Shown: positions 8,772 to 17,538 of the stretch, in pieces
How positions within the stretch are numbered: the stretch's first letter is position 1
Layout of the letters: the number at the start of each line of letters is the position of its first letter
From: Pseudomonas putida
GTDB lineage: Bacteria; Pseudomonadota; Gammaproteobacteria; Pseudomonadales; Pseudomonadaceae
Direction: 5' to 3'
Length of the DNA: 64,000 nt
Assembly: GCF_002025705.1 (NCBI RefSeq)
Contig: NZ_CP018846.1
Coordinates: 797,501-861,500 of the forward strand
The notes under the pieces: model-generated
The model's database searches: none
What the model was told of the DNA's origin: nothing
The model's input: only the letters and a program-made list of their open reading frames with translations
Translations under genes and position numbers: made by a program

Positions 8772-9212
8772 ATGTCCTATCGAATTCTGTTGATCGCCCT
8801 GTTGGGTCTGATGACGTCCGCCTGCGCCCCCTACTACGAGGGTGGCGGCTATTCCCGTTCTGAATACTATTCGACCGACCGCTACGTTACGCCGGGCTAC
8901 TACGGCTATGACCGCTACTATGTGACGCCGCAGCCGCGCTACTACTACCAGCCGGCGCCTCGTTACTACCGCCCGGCACCCGCACCTTACTACCGGCCTA
9001 ATCCACAGCCGGGGATGAACCAGTGGCACGGCAACCCGCGTTACGACTATGGCAATCGTCAGCGCAATGACTATGGCCGCGATCGCGACCGCAATGACTA
9101 TCGCGATGGCAGCCAGCGCTACCAGCATGATCGCTGGCACTCCAACAACCGCGGGGACAACGACCGTCGGCCAGACGGTGGGCGCGGAGGGGACCACAAC
9201 TGGCAGCGCTGA
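8772..9212 (+). CDS. Tyrosine-rich small lipoprotein
   Basis: A 146-residue predicted lipoprotein: the signal MSYRILLIALLGLMTSAC ends in a lipobox with Cys at 18. The mature part is low-complexity, dense in Tyr, Pro, Arg, Asp and Asn, with repeats such as RYYYQPAPRYYRPAP and later NDYGRDRDRNDY. No catalytic motif is visible. A strong ribosome site (AGGAGG) lies 6 bases before the ATG. It is a single gene, divergent from the diguanylate cyclase and ending 5 bases before the convergent hydratase gene. The family is common in pseudomonads as an uncharacterised lipoprotein. Confidence 0.75.
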   Translation: MSYRILLIALLGLMTSACAPYYEGGGYSRSEYYSTDRYVTPGYYGYDRYYVTPQPRYYYQPAPRYYRPAPAPYYRPNPQPGMNQWHGNPRYDYGNRQRNDYGRDRDRNDYRDGSQRYQHDRWHSNNRGDNDRRPDGGRGGDHNWQR

Positions 9213-9217
9213 AGGTG

Positions 9218-10327
9218 TCATGACCCCAGGTCGGCCAACGGATGCCGGCCTTCCCACACCTTGGCGAAATGCGCCTCGACCACTGCTGCTGGCACTTGCG
9301 CCACATCCGGCCAGTGCCAGCGTGGCTGGTTGTCCTTGTCCAGCAGGCGGGCGCGCACACCTTCGCTGAATTCCGGGTGTCGGCAGCAATTGAGGCTCAT
9401 GCTGTATTCCATCTGAAATACCTGGGCCAGTGACAAGTGCCGGGCACGCCGGATCTGCTCCCAGACCAGATGCGCTGTCAGCGGGCAACCTTCATGCAGG
9501 CGTTGGCCGGCTTCGGCCAGCAGCGGATCAGTGTGATGCTTGAGGCCTTCAAGTGCCCGCCAGGCCGCAGCCGGGTCGGCCACATCAAGCAGTTGGTCGA
9601 TTACTTGGCGCCGCGGCAACCACTGCGCTGCAGGCAGTTCGGCCCAGGCGCGATGTTGTTCGGCCTTGAGCAGGCTGTTCAACTGCAGGTTGGTTTGCTC
9701 CTGCCAGTTAAGTTGCAACAGCTCTTCGATCAACGCCTCTTGCTGTTCTTCCCCGAAGAACCGGTCCGCCAAGTCCAGGTCAAGTGCATCACGGGCATTG
9801 ATCGGTGCCCCGGTCAGCCCGAGGAACAAGCCGAGCTTGCCGGGCAGGCGTGCGAGAAACCAGCTGGCACCCACGTCCGGATAAAGGCCGATGCTGATTT
9901 CCGGCATGGCCAGGCGGCTGCTTGGTGTGACGATGCGTACCCCGGCGCCTTGCATCAGCCCCATGCCGCCGCCCAGCACATGCCCATGGCCCCAGCACAG
10001 CAACGGCTTGGGGTAGGTGTGCAAGAGGTAGTCGAGGCGGTATTCGGCGGCAAAGAAGGTGGCGGCCAGCGGTGGCACGTTGCCAGGGTGGGCAAGGCAG
10101 GCCTGGGCCAGTGCCCGCACATCGCCACCGGCGCAGAAGGCCTTGGCACCGTTGCCGCGCAACAGTACGCAGACTACCCCAGGGTCGCTGGCCCAGCTGT
10201 GCAACTGCTCGCCGAGCACTTCGATCATCGGCAGGTTGAGCGCATTGAGCGCCTTGGGGGCATCGAGCGTGGCGATGCCGATTCGGGCGCCATCGACGCC
10301 GGTGAGTACCTCGCAATGAATGGCCAT
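9218..10327 (-). CDS. Enoyl-CoA hydratase/isomerase family, 3-hydroxyisobutyryl-CoA hydrolase-like
   Basis: A 369-residue crotonase-fold protein of the longer HIBYL-CoA hydrolase (ECH_2) subgroup. The oxyanion-hole segments [10 protein letters not shown] and [11 protein letters not shown] and the active-site stretch [16 protein letters not shown] (acidic Glu followed by Asp) match 3-hydroxyisobutyryl-CoA hydrolases, which act in valine breakdown. The C-terminal helical extension (about 270-369) is also characteristic. No other valine genes adjoin, so the physiological substrate remains open. The ATG has GCGAGG upstream. Confidence 0.8.
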   Translation of the reverse strand: MAIHCEVLTGVDGARIGIATLDAPKALNALNLPMIEVLGEQLHSWASDPGVVCVLLRGNGAKAFCAGGDVRALAQACLAHPGNVPPLAATFFAAEYRLDYLLHTYPKPLLCWGHGHVLGGGMGLMQGAGVRIVTPSSRLAMPEISIGLYPDVGASWFLARLPGKLGLFLGLTGAPINARDALDLDLADRFFGEEQQEALIEELLQLNWQEQTNLQLNSLLKAEQHRAWAELPAAQWLPRRQVIDQLLDVADPAAAWRALEGLKHHTDPLLAEAGQRLHEGCPLTAHLVWEQIRRARHLSLAQVFQMEYSMSLNCCRHPEFSEGVRARLLDKDNQPRWHWPDVAQVPAAVVEAHFAKVWEGRHPLADLGS

Positions 10328-10453
10328 GGACTACCTCGCGCAAGTCATCCCCCAAGTATGGCCCGCATGGCCGATCATGCCGGTCGTCGGTCGGATCGAT
10401 TGACAAGGGCAGGTGGCTTACCTAGTGTCGCGCCATTGTTTACGGATGGCCCC

Positions 10454-11146
10454 ATGACTGAAGACGATCGCATCAAACTCGAACCCGGCTGGAAGGCTGC
10501 ATTGCGCGCCGAGTTCGACCAGCCCTACATGCATCAGCTGCGTGAGTTCCTGCGCCAGGAGTACGCGGCCGGCAAGGAAATCTACCCACCGGGGCCGCTG
10601 ATCTTCAATGCGCTCAATTCCACACCACTGGAGCAGGTCAAGGTGGTGATCCTCGGCCAGGACCCGTACCACGGCCCGGGCCAGGCCCACGGCCTGTGCT
10701 TCTCGGTGCAGCCAGGCGTGCCGACGCCGCCGTCGCTGGTCAATATCTACAAAGAGTTGCAGCGCGACCTCAACATCCCGATCGCCAGCCACGGCTACCT
10801 GCAAAGCTGGGCCGAGCAGGGCGTGCTGCTGCTCAACACGACCATGACCGTCGAGCGCGCCAATGCCGCTTCACATGCGAAGAAGGGGTGGGAGTTCTTT
10901 ACCGACCGGATCATCCAGGTGGTCAGCGAGCAGTGCCCGAACGTGGTGTTCCTGCTATGGGGGGCGCATGCCCAGAGCAAACAGAAGCTGATCGATGGTA
11001 CCAAGCACCTGGTGCTCAAGTCGGTGCACCCGTCACCGCTGTCGGCGTATCGCGGGTTCCTGGGCTGCGGGCACTTCAGCCGCACCAACGGCTTCCTCGA
11101 GCAGCGTGGCATGGCGCCCATCAACTGGGCATTGCCACCACTCTGA
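10454..11146 (+). CDS. ung: Uracil-DNA glycosylase
   Basis: A 230-residue family-1 uracil-DNA glycosylase that removes uracil from DNA at the start of base excision repair. Motif [14 protein letters not shown] carries the catalytic Asp (D70) and motif [11 protein letters not shown] supplies the catalytic His and minor-groove loop. The start at MTEDD (10454) gives the normal family length; the same frame is open far upstream, but that stretch lies opposite the hydratase gene and is not coding. It converges on the AbrB-family gene, with a G+C-rich hairpin between them. Confidence 0.97.
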   Translation: MTEDDRIKLEPGWKAALRAEFDQPYMHQLREFLRQEYAAGKEIYPPGPLIFNALNSTPLEQVKVVILGQDPYHGPGQAHGLCFSVQPGVPTPPSLVNIYKELQRDLNIPIASHGYLQSWAEQGVLLLNTTMTVERANAASHAKKGWEFFTDRIIQVVSEQCPNVVFLLWGAHAQSKQKLIDGTKHLVLKSVHPSPLSAYRGFLGCGHFSRTNGFLEQRGMAPINWALPPL

Positions 11147-11155
11147 GGCCGACAG

Positions 11156-11172
11156 GGGCTGCAGGGCAGCCC
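11156..11172. terminator. GC-rich hairpin between convergent ung and abrB-family genes
   Basis: GGGCTGC/GCAGCCC stem with a 3-base loop directly before the minus-strand stop codon. It lacks a long T-run on either side, so it is a weak or bidirectional terminator candidate. Confidence 0.45.
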
Positions 11173-12204
11173 TTATTCCTGAGCCTTGGCCCAATACCTG
11201 AACAACGGCTCCGCCAGAAACAGCACCAGGATCAACCGCACCACTTGCAGTGCGGTCACCAGTGGCACCGACAGTTGCAAGGTTTCGGCCGTAAGGCTCA
11301 TCTCGGCTATGCCGCCAGGCATCATCCCCAGCGTCAGTGAACGCAGGTCCAGCTCGGTCATCACGCTCAACCCCCACGCTGCACTACCGGCAATCGCCAT
11401 GCACAGCGCCGTGGCCAGCAGCGTGCGCCCGAGAAATGACGGCGCGCGGCGGAAGAACGCGCGGTTGAAATGGCAGGCCAGGCCGCTGCCGATCAGCCAC
11501 TGGCCGATCTGGCTGGCACCGTTGGGCAAGGCGATCTGCAGGTTGCCTGCCAGGCTCACCGAGGCGGCCACCAGCAACGGCCCGAACAGCCAAGGATTAG
11601 GCTGGCGCAAGCGCTGCCAGATAAACCCCACTGCCACACCCAGCGGCACGATCAGCGCCAGCCAGCTCCAGCTGACGCTGCCATTGTGATTCAGCGGCAC
11701 CCCGTCACCGAGCAGGAACTTGAACAGTGCCGGCACGCACAGCACCACGGTCAGCACGCGCAGGCTCTGCGCTGCGGCCACCTGGCTGAGTACCGCGCCG
11801 TTGCGTGCGCCAAGGTTGACCATCTCGCCCGAGCCACCGGGCATGCTGGCGAAGAATGCCGTGGCACGGTCTTCACCGGTGCGTCGCAGCAGCCACACGC
11901 CGATCACGCTGGAAAGCGTGGTGAACAGCGCGCCGAAGCAGATCAGCGCGAAGTGGCTGGCAACCTGCTCGATCACCGCCGGGGTAAAGTGCAGGCCGAT
12001 ACCGATACCGATGATGCATTGCCCGCATTTGCGGCCATTGGGTATCTCCGACAGCTGCCAGGGCGTCAGGCAGCGCACCAGGATGATCGCCAGCAGCGAG
12101 CCGACCATCCACGGCAAAGGCCAGCCGACCTTGCTGGCGGCAAAACCGCCAGCAAGGCCGACCAGCCCGGTCGCGACAAACAGTGGCAGTGGCCGATCAG
12201 GCAT
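11173..12204 (-). CDS. AbrB-family (PF05145) membrane protein linked to the tct operon
   Basis: A 343-residue polytopic membrane protein built from two similar hydrophobic halves, with the conserved MPGG (in SMPGGSGEMVNLG and again MMPGGIAEMSLTA) seen in the AbrB/PF05145 family. The family name 'ammonia monooxygenase' in databases is misleading; members are probable transporters or regulators of unknown substrate. It overlaps the end of tctA by 8 bases, so it is the last gene of the opdH-tctCBA operon and may contribute to tricarboxylate handling. This linkage is context-based. Confidence 0.8.
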   Translation of the reverse strand: MPDRPLPLFVATGLVGLAGGFAASKVGWPLPWMVGSLLAIILVRCLTPWQLSEIPNGRKCGQCIIGIGIGLHFTPAVIEQVASHFALICFGALFTTLSSVIGVWLLRRTGEDRATAFFASMPGGSGEMVNLGARNGAVLSQVAAAQSLRVLTVVLCVPALFKFLLGDGVPLNHNGSVSWSWLALIVPLGVAVGFIWQRLRQPNPWLFGPLLVAASVSLAGNLQIALPNGASQIGQWLIGSGLACHFNRAFFRRAPSFLGRTLLATALCMAIAGSAAWGLSVMTELDLRSLTLGMMPGGIAEMSLTAETLQLSVPLVTALQVVRLILVLFLAEPLFRYWAKAQE

Positions 12205-13711
12205 CGGCCATCGCCCGACGCTGCAGGCTGCGCTTGCGCCAGCTGCGCAGCAGCGGCAGGGTCAGCATGCAGAACACCAGCACCCACACGCCCATGCTGA
12301 TCGGGCTCGACCAGAGGATGCCCAGCTCACCGTTGGAAATCGACAGCGCACGGCGCAGGTTCTGTTCCATCAACCCACCGAGGATGAAGCCGAGCAGGAT
12401 TGGCGACAGTGGGAAGTCCAGCTTGCGCAGGATGTAGCCCATGATGCCGATGCCGACCATCAGGAACAGGTCGAAGGTGGTGGCATGCACGGCGTATACA
12501 CCGATCGCGGTGATGATCGCGATCACCGGCACCAGCGCCCAGTTCGGCACGGCCAGAATGCGGGTGAAGATGCGGATCATCGGGATGTTCAGGATCACCA
12601 GCATGATGTTGGCGATGAACAGCGAGGCGATCAGGCCCCAGACGATGTCCGGCTGCTGTTCGAACAGCAGTGGGCCCGGGGTGATGTTGTACAGGGTCAG
12701 CGCGCCGATCATCACCGCCGTGGTGCCCGAACCGGGTACACCTAGGGTCAGCATCGGCACCAGGGCGCCACAGCAGGACGCACCGATGGCGGTTTCCGGG
12801 GCCGCCAGGCCGCGGGCGTCACCTTTGCCGAATTTGCCCTTTTCACCGGCGATGCGCTTTTCGGTCATGTAGGCCACGGCGCTGGCCAGGGTCGCGCCGG
12901 CACCCGGCAGTACACCCATGATGAAGCCCAGCAGGCCGCAGCGGATGTTGACCACGAATACCGACGCTGCTTCCTTGAAGTTGAACAGCATGCGCCCGGT
13001 GGCCTTGACCGCTTCGTGGCCATGGTGGGTCTTCTCCAGCAACAGCAGGATTTCGCTGACGGAGAACAGGCCCAGTACCAGCACCACGAACTGGATGCCA
13101 TCGGCCAGGTGCACGCTGTCGCCGGTGAAGCGGTACACGCCGCTGTTGGCATCGATACCGACAGCCGACAGGAACAGGCCGATCAATGCGGCGATGAAGG
13201 TTTTAAGTGGCTTGTCACCGGCCATGCCGCCGAGGGCGACGATGGCGAACACCATCAGCACGAAGTACTCCGCCGGGCCAAAGGCAATCGCCCATTTCGC
13301 CAGCAGCGGGGCGAACAGCACCATGCCGCAGGTGGCGATGAACGCACCGATGAACGAGCTCCACGCCGACAGCGACAGGGCCACACCGGCCAGGCCCTGG
13401 CGGGCCATCGGGTAACCGTCGAGGGTGGTCATCACGGTCGAGGCTTCGCCCGGAATGTTCAGCAGGATCGAGCTGATCCGGCCGCCGTATTCGCAGCCCA
13501 GGTACACCGCAGCCAGCAGGATCAGTGCCGACTCCGGCGGCAGGCCGAGGGCGAAGGCGATGGGGATCAGCAGGGCCACGCCGTTGATCGGGCCCAGGCC
13601 CGGCAGCAGGCCGACCACGGTGCCGATCAGCGTGCCCGACAGGGCAGTGACCAGGTTGTAAGGGGACAGGGCGACGCCGAAGCCCTGGCCCAGGTAGCTC
13701 AAGGTATCCAT
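12197..13711 (-). CDS. tctA: Tripartite tricarboxylate transporter, large membrane subunit TctA
   Basis: A 504-residue, about 12-TM TctA protein. The hallmark segment GLLPGLGPINGVALLIPIAF near the N-terminus and a second related glycine-rich motif (GVLPGAGATLAS) are visible, reflecting the internal repeat of this family. With TctB and the periplasmic TctC it forms a secondary, binding-protein-dependent importer for citrate and related tricarboxylates. The gene starts 3 bases after tctB stops and overlaps the downstream abrB-type gene by 8 bases, which indicates tight translational coupling. Confidence 0.95.
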   Translation of the reverse strand: MDTLSYLGQGFGVALSPYNLVTALSGTLIGTVVGLLPGLGPINGVALLIPIAFALGLPPESALILLAAVYLGCEYGGRISSILLNIPGEASTVMTTLDGYPMARQGLAGVALSLSAWSSFIGAFIATCGMVLFAPLLAKWAIAFGPAEYFVLMVFAIVALGGMAGDKPLKTFIAALIGLFLSAVGIDANSGVYRFTGDSVHLADGIQFVVLVLGLFSVSEILLLLEKTHHGHEAVKATGRMLFNFKEAASVFVVNIRCGLLGFIMGVLPGAGATLASAVAYMTEKRIAGEKGKFGKGDARGLAAPETAIGASCCGALVPMLTLGVPGSGTTAVMIGALTLYNITPGPLLFEQQPDIVWGLIASLFIANIMLVILNIPMIRIFTRILAVPNWALVPVIAIITAIGVYAVHATTFDLFLMVGIGIMGYILRKLDFPLSPILLGFILGGLMEQNLRRALSISNGELGILWSSPISMGVWVLVFCMLTLPLLRSWRKRSLQRRAMADA

Positions 13712-13714
13712 GTG

Positions 13715-14173
13715 TCAGTTCTCCAGTACGCTCAGCAGGCCAAGGGGCAGGGGTACGTCCATGACGCGGTCGAACAGCCAGTAGAGCAGCACGCTCATGC
13801 CCACTACCACGAGGGTGCTGTGCAGCCAGCGGCCGCCATACAGACGGGCCATGGGGATGCCGACCAGGATGGCGCTGAGAATGAAGCCCAGGGCTTCGAA
13901 TGTGCCGGCGAAGACGATCAGCAGACCGACGCAGGCGGCGATCTTGATCAAGGTTTCGCGGTCGAGCTCCGGCTCGTCGTCCTTGCGCACGATGGGGGTA
14001 GGGCGGATGGACAGGTACAGCAGGCCCAGGCTCATCAGGCCGAGCATCAGCAACGGGTAGGCACGCGGCCCCACCGGTTCGTAGGAAAATGCGGCCTGAT
14101 AGGGCCAGGCCATCACGGCCAGGGCGGCGCACACCGCCAGCAGGGCCAGGGCGAAGATGCGTTGCAGGATCAT
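13715..14173 (-). CDS. tctB: Tripartite tricarboxylate transporter, small membrane subunit TctB
   Basis: A 152-residue protein with four predicted membrane helices, the small subunit of the Tct importer. The frame is open to 14314, but the extra residues are translated from an adjacent REP-like inverted repeat; the ATG at 14173 has AGGA upstream and gives the normal TctB length. It is separated from tctC by 178 bases holding that inverted repeat, which could set different expression levels for binding protein and membrane parts. Confidence 0.92.
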   Translation of the reverse strand: MILQRIFALALLAVCAALAVMAWPYQAAFSYEPVGPRAYPLLMLGLMSLGLLYLSIRPTPIVRKDDEPELDRETLIKIAACVGLLIVFAGTFEALGFILSAILVGIPMARLYGGRWLHSTLVVVGMSVLLYWLFDRVMDVPLPLGLLSVLEN

Positions 14174-14210
14174 GAAGGAATCCTCGTTGTATACGGCACG
14201 ACGCGGACCC

Positions 14211-14331
14211 TTTGTAGGAGCGGCCTTGTGTCGCGAAAGGGGCGCATAGCGGCCCCAGGGTTTCAGCGGCGCTACGAATATTGCCGGGGCCGCTGCGCAG
14301 CCCTTTCGCGACACAAGGCCGCTCCTACAAA
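14211..14331. repeat. Inverted repeat, GTAGGAGCGGCC family, 29-base perfect arms
   Basis: The left arm (14211-14239) starts TTTGTAGGAGCGG and ends GTCGCGAAAG; the right arm (14303-14331) is its exact reverse complement. The 63-base centre carries further GC-rich hairpins (GGGGCGCATAGCGGCCCC). The same arm sequence recurs at 32033, 39845 and 42515. Confidence 0.9.
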
Positions 14332-14351
14332 GAGCGAATGGCGTAGGGGGC

Positions 14352-15332
14352 TTACTGAATCAGGCCGAATTCCTTGGCCAGTGCCTTGTAGTCAGCCACC
14401 TGCTTCTTCACATAGCCGTCCAGCTCCGCGCCGGTCATGGCGAACGGGAACAGCTCGCGCTGGTCGCGCAGCTTGGCGAAGTCTTCCGAGGCCAGCATCT
14501 TGTCGAACGATTCTTTCCACCAGGCGTAGTCTTCGTCGCTCACCTTCGGCCCGAGGTAGAAACCGCGTACCACCGGCCAGACGATGTCGTAGCCCTGCTC
14601 CTTGGCGGTAGGGATGTCTTTCATTTCCGGCTCGTCCAGGCGGTTCGGCGAGAACACCGCGAGGATGCGCATGTTGCCGCTCTGGATGTGCGGCATGGAG
14701 TCGGAGATGTCGGTGGAACCGACCTGGATGTGCCCGCCCAGCAACGCGGTGGCGATCTCGCCGCCGCCTTCCAGGGCCACGTAGCGCAGGTCACGCGGGT
14801 TGATGCCAGCGGCCTTGGCGATCAGCGCGGTCTGCATCCAGTCCTGGCTGCCGACGGTGCCGCCGGAACCGATCACGACTTTGCTCGGGTCCTTCTTCAG
14901 TGCCGCGACCAGGTCGTCGAGGGTCTTGTAGGGCGAGTCACTTTTCACCGCGATGGCGCCGTAGCTGGTGCCGACCGCAGCCAGCCATTTCACCGCGTTC
15001 TCGTCGAAGCGGCCGAACTTGCCCTGGGCCAGGTTCAGCAGCGAACCGCTGGACCAGGCCACCAGGGTGCCGGCATCGGCCGGGCGCTGGGCGACCACGG
15101 CGTTGTACGCCACGGCGCCGACACCGCCAGGCATGTAGGTCACGCGCATCGGCTTGCTGAGGATCTTCTCCTGCACCAGGGCGCTTTGCACCAGTTTGCA
15201 GGTCAGGTCAAAGCCACCGCCGGGCGAGGCGGGGGCGATGCATTCAGGGCGTTTCGGTTCGGCAGCGAGGGCGTTGCCGGCCAGCAGCAAGCAGCCGGTG
15301 GCGAGGACGAGGCGGCGCAGTGAAAAGGTCAT
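14352..15332 (-). CDS. tctC: Tripartite tricarboxylate transporter periplasmic binding protein TctC
   Basis: A 326-residue secreted binding protein (Bug/TctC family). It has a Sec signal peptide (MTFSLRRLVLATGCLLLAGNALA) and, just after it, the ligand-loop signature IAPASPGGGFDLTC. It captures tricarboxylate in the periplasm and hands it to TctAB. It is the second gene of the opdH-tctC-tctB-tctA operon, 44 bases after opdH. The leader carries AACAACAA just upstream of the ribosome site, a Crc/Hfq-type catabolite repression motif. Confidence 0.95.
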   Translation of the reverse strand: MTFSLRRLVLATGCLLLAGNALAAEPKRPECIAPASPGGGFDLTCKLVQSALVQEKILSKPMRVTYMPGGVGAVAYNAVVAQRPADAGTLVAWSSGSLLNLAQGKFGRFDENAVKWLAAVGTSYGAIAVKSDSPYKTLDDLVAALKKDPSKVVIGSGGTVGSQDWMQTALIAKAAGINPRDLRYVALEGGGEIATALLGGHIQVGSTDISDSMPHIQSGNMRILAVFSPNRLDEPEMKDIPTAKEQGYDIVWPVVRGFYLGPKVSDEDYAWWKESFDKMLASEDFAKLRDQRELFPFAMTGAELDGYVKKQVADYKALAKEFGLIQ

Positions 15333-15350
15333 CGAATGTCTCCGTGAGCG

Positions 15351-15358
15351 TTGTTGTT
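15351..15358 (-). promoter_or_regulatory. Crc/Hfq-type A-rich motif in the tctC leader
   Basis: On the minus strand AACAACAA fits the AAnAAnAA consensus exactly and lies about 8 bases upstream of the GGAG ribosome site of tctC. In pseudomonads Hfq with Crc binds such motifs to block translation under preferred carbon sources. Confidence 0.55.
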
Positions 15359-15376
15359 ATGGATTACCGCATTGGG

Positions 15377-16666
15377 CTACCACAGCGCGACGCTGTAGCT
15401 CACCAGCAACCGCACTTCATCCGCGTCGCGGGCGAAGTTGGAGCGGAAGGTGGCGTTGCGCAGGCGCACGGCGACGTTCTTCAACGGGCCGCTTTGTACC
15501 ACGTACTTCAGTTCGGTGTTGCGTTCCCACTCCTTGCCCTCGCCACCGGCGGCGCGGCTGACGTTGTCGCCGTTGATGTAGCGGGTCATGAAGGTCAGGC
15601 CGGGGACGCCGAGGGCGGCGAAGTTGTAGTCGTAGCGTGCTTGCCACGAGCGTTCGTCGGCACCGGCGAAGTCGTTGATCTGGACGAAGTTGACCAGGTA
15701 TGGGTCGGCGCCATCGATGTAGGGGAATGCGCTGTCGCCCGACAGTTGCTGCCAGGCGGCGCTGACCTTGTGCCCGCCCAGGCTGTAGCTGAGCATCGTG
15801 TTGAAGGTGGTGTTGTCGATCCGCCCGGCCTTGGCCGCGCCGGCATCGTCGCTGATTGCCAGGCGCACGTCGGCGCCGAAGGTGCCCGGGCCCCACGGCT
15901 GGGTGGCGAGCATGCCGATGAAGTGCTGGCGGTAGATGTCATCGAGCTGGGCGAAGTGGTAGCTGCCGGTGATGCGGTCGGTGAACTTGTAGTCCAGGCC
16001 GGCCAGGTCGAGGTTGTCGGCGCTGAAAGTGCCACCGAAGCGGCCGTTCTTGTTGTTGAGGGCCAGGTCTTCCCAGTTGGTGTCGTTACGGTCCTTGGCC
16101 TTGTCCAGGCGCCCGCCGGTGAAGGTAAGGCCCTTGATTTCCTGGGAGGTTAGCAGGCCGCCCTCGAAGGTTTGCGGCAGGATGCGGCCGTCGTTGGGCT
16201 GCAAAGTCGGCAGTTCAGGGATCAGAGTGCCGATCTTCAGTTCGGTCTTCGACACTTTCACCTTGCCAGTCAGGCCGAGCTTGGAATACTCGTCGGCGGC
16301 CTTGCCGTCATCGTGGGTCGGCAGCAGGCCGGTGTCGGTGCGGTCGGGGCTGGAGTCGAGCTTGATGCCCAGCATGCCCAGCGCATCCAGGCCGAAACCC
16401 ACAGGGCCGTCGGTGTAACCGGACTCGAAGTTGAGCATGAAGCCCTGGGCCCATTCGTCGCGCTTGGATTGCTGCGCGCTGGTGCCGTCGCGGAAGTCGC
16501 GGTTGAAGTACATGTTGCGGGTTTCGAAGGTGGCCGTGCTGTCTTCGAAGAAGGCGGCCTGGCTCAGCGGGGCAACACCGGCAAGTGCAAGGGCGCAGGT
16601 GTAGGCAGAAGGGCGTGCGGACAGGGAACGGCTAGGCGCGAACGCCTGAGGCTGTGATGACAGCAT
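15377..16666 (-). CDS. opdH: OprD-family outer-membrane porin, OpdH-like (tricarboxylate)
   Basis: A 429-residue OprD-family beta-barrel porin ending in an aromatic residue (VALW). A signal peptide precedes AFFEDSTATFETRNMYFNRDF, the typical OprD N-terminus. Position at the head of the tctCBA operon and opposite tctDE matches OpdH, the tricarboxylate-inducible porin of P. aeruginosa, so it likely admits citrate, isocitrate or cis-aconitate into the periplasm. Its leader contains an A-rich Crc/Hfq motif and the region beyond it has TctD-like repeats. Substrate is inferred from context and family. Confidence 0.88.
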   Translation of the reverse strand: MLSSQPQAFAPSRSLSARPSAYTCALALAGVAPLSQAAFFEDSTATFETRNMYFNRDFRDGTSAQQSKRDEWAQGFMLNFESGYTDGPVGFGLDALGMLGIKLDSSPDRTDTGLLPTHDDGKAADEYSKLGLTGKVKVSKTELKIGTLIPELPTLQPNDGRILPQTFEGGLLTSQEIKGLTFTGGRLDKAKDRNDTNWEDLALNNKNGRFGGTFSADNLDLAGLDYKFTDRITGSYHFAQLDDIYRQHFIGMLATQPWGPGTFGADVRLAISDDAGAAKAGRIDNTTFNTMLSYSLGGHKVSAAWQQLSGDSAFPYIDGADPYLVNFVQINDFAGADERSWQARYDYNFAALGVPGLTFMTRYINGDNVSRAAGGEGKEWERNTELKYVVQSGPLKNVAVRLRNATFRSNFARDADEVRLLVSYSVALW

Positions 16667-16681
16667 CGGGATGACTCCGTT

Positions 16682-16695
16682 TTTTTGTTCTTATT
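16682..16695 (-). promoter_or_regulatory. Tandem Crc/Hfq-type motif in the opdH leader
   Basis: On the minus strand AATAAGAACAAAAA gives two overlapping exact matches to AAnAAnAA, directly upstream of the CGGAG ribosome site. It predicts Crc/Hfq repression of opdH translation when preferred carbon sources are present. Confidence 0.6.
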
Positions 16696-16758
16696 CGTTG
16701 CACCTTGCTGGTGCTTTTTTCGGCGCGTGGAGCGACCGTGGTGCGATGCTAGGTAATG

Positions 16759-16790
16759 AACCTTTCGCTAACCTTTCAGCGTGAAAGGTT
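16759..16790. promoter_or_regulatory. Repeats in the tctD/opdH intergenic region, likely TctD operator
   Basis: AACCTTTC occurs at 16759 and 16770, an 11-base spacing that suits two OmpR-type regulator monomers on one DNA face. The second copy is also half of a perfect inverted repeat, AACCTTTCA-gcg-TGAAAGGTT (16770-16790). It lies between the divergent tctD and opdH genes. Confidence 0.6.
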
Positions 16791-16866
16791 TGTTACAAGG
16801 GGCTTCACAGGCTTGAGGACGGCGGTACACTCCGCGCCACCGCCCCACCCGAGCAGGGAGAATCCG

Positions 16867-17538
16867 ATGCGTGTGCTGCTGGTCGAAGACCATCTGCAAC
16901 TGGCCGAAAGCGTGGCCCAGGCCTTGAAAAGCCAGGGCCTGACCGTGGATGTATTGCATGACGGCGTGGCTGCCGACCTGGCCCTGGCCAGCGAGGAATA
17001 CGCTGTCGCCGTGCTCGACGTGGGCCTGCCGCGCATGGACGGCTTCGAGGTCTTGGCGCGCCTGCGCGGCCGGGGCAAGACCCTGCCGGTGCTGATGCTC
17101 ACGGCTCGCAGCGATGTGAAGGACCGCGTGCATGGTCTGAACCTTGGCGCCGACGATTATCTTGCCAAGCCTTTCGAGCTAACCGAGCTGGAAGCACGGG
17201 TAAAAGCTCTGCTCAGGCGCAGCGTGCTCGGTGGCGAACGCCAGCAGCGCTGCGGGCCGCTGGTCTACGACCTGGACACCCGCCGCTTCAGCCTCGGCGA
17301 GGACAACCTGACCCTGACCTCGCGCGAACAGAGCGTGCTCGAAGCCTTGATCGCCCGCCCCGGTCGGGTGATGAGCAAGGAACAGCTGGCCGCCCAGGTT
17401 TTCGGCCTGGATGAAGAAGCCAGCCCGGACGCCATCGAAATCTACATACACCGCTTGCGCAAGAAGCTCGATGCCTACCCGGTCGCCATCGTCACCTTCC
17501 GCGGCCTGGGTTACCTGCTCGAGCACCGTGATGCGTGA
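16867..17538 (+). CDS. tctD: Response regulator TctD
   Basis: A 223-residue OmpR/PhoB-type regulator: receiver domain with phospho-acceptor D51 (VAVLDVGLPRMDGF) and lysine in LAKPFE, then a winged-helix DNA-binding domain ending in RGLGYLLE. The start is set at MRVLLVED with GGGAG 6 bases upstream; the earlier in-frame ATG at 16756 would translate the operator region. Partnered with TctE, it is expected to induce opdH-tctCBA in response to tricarboxylates, as described for TctDE in Salmonella and Pseudomonas. It overlaps tctE by 8 bases. Confidence 0.93.
   Translation: MRVLLVEDHLQLAESVAQALKSQGLTVDVLHDGVAADLALASEEYAVAVLDVGLPRMDGFEVLARLRGRGKTLPVLMLTARSDVKDRVHGLNLGADDYLAKPFELTELEARVKALLRRSVLGGERQQRCGPLVYDLDTRRFSLGEDNLTLTSREQSVLEALIARPGRVMSKEQLAAQVFGLDEEASPDAIEIYIHRLRKKLDAYPVAIVTFRGLGYLLEHRDA

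Noticed and set aside
9437-10453. Long N-terminal extension of ung in the same frame
   Set aside because: It lies opposite the hydratase gene, has no ribosome site, and would add 339 residues to an enzyme whose family length is already met from 10454.
14174-14314. N-terminal extensions such as MSRKG...LSRHKAAPT on tctB and other genes
   Set aside because: The same peptide recurs wherever a GTAGGAGCGGCC repeat lies upstream (for example near 39845 and 42515), so it is translated repeat DNA and not protein.
16700-16720. GCACC/GGTGC hairpin with T-run in the opdH-tctD region as a terminator
   Set aside because: It would work only on the plus strand, where no transcript is expected to arrive; on the opdH strand it has A-rather than T-run.
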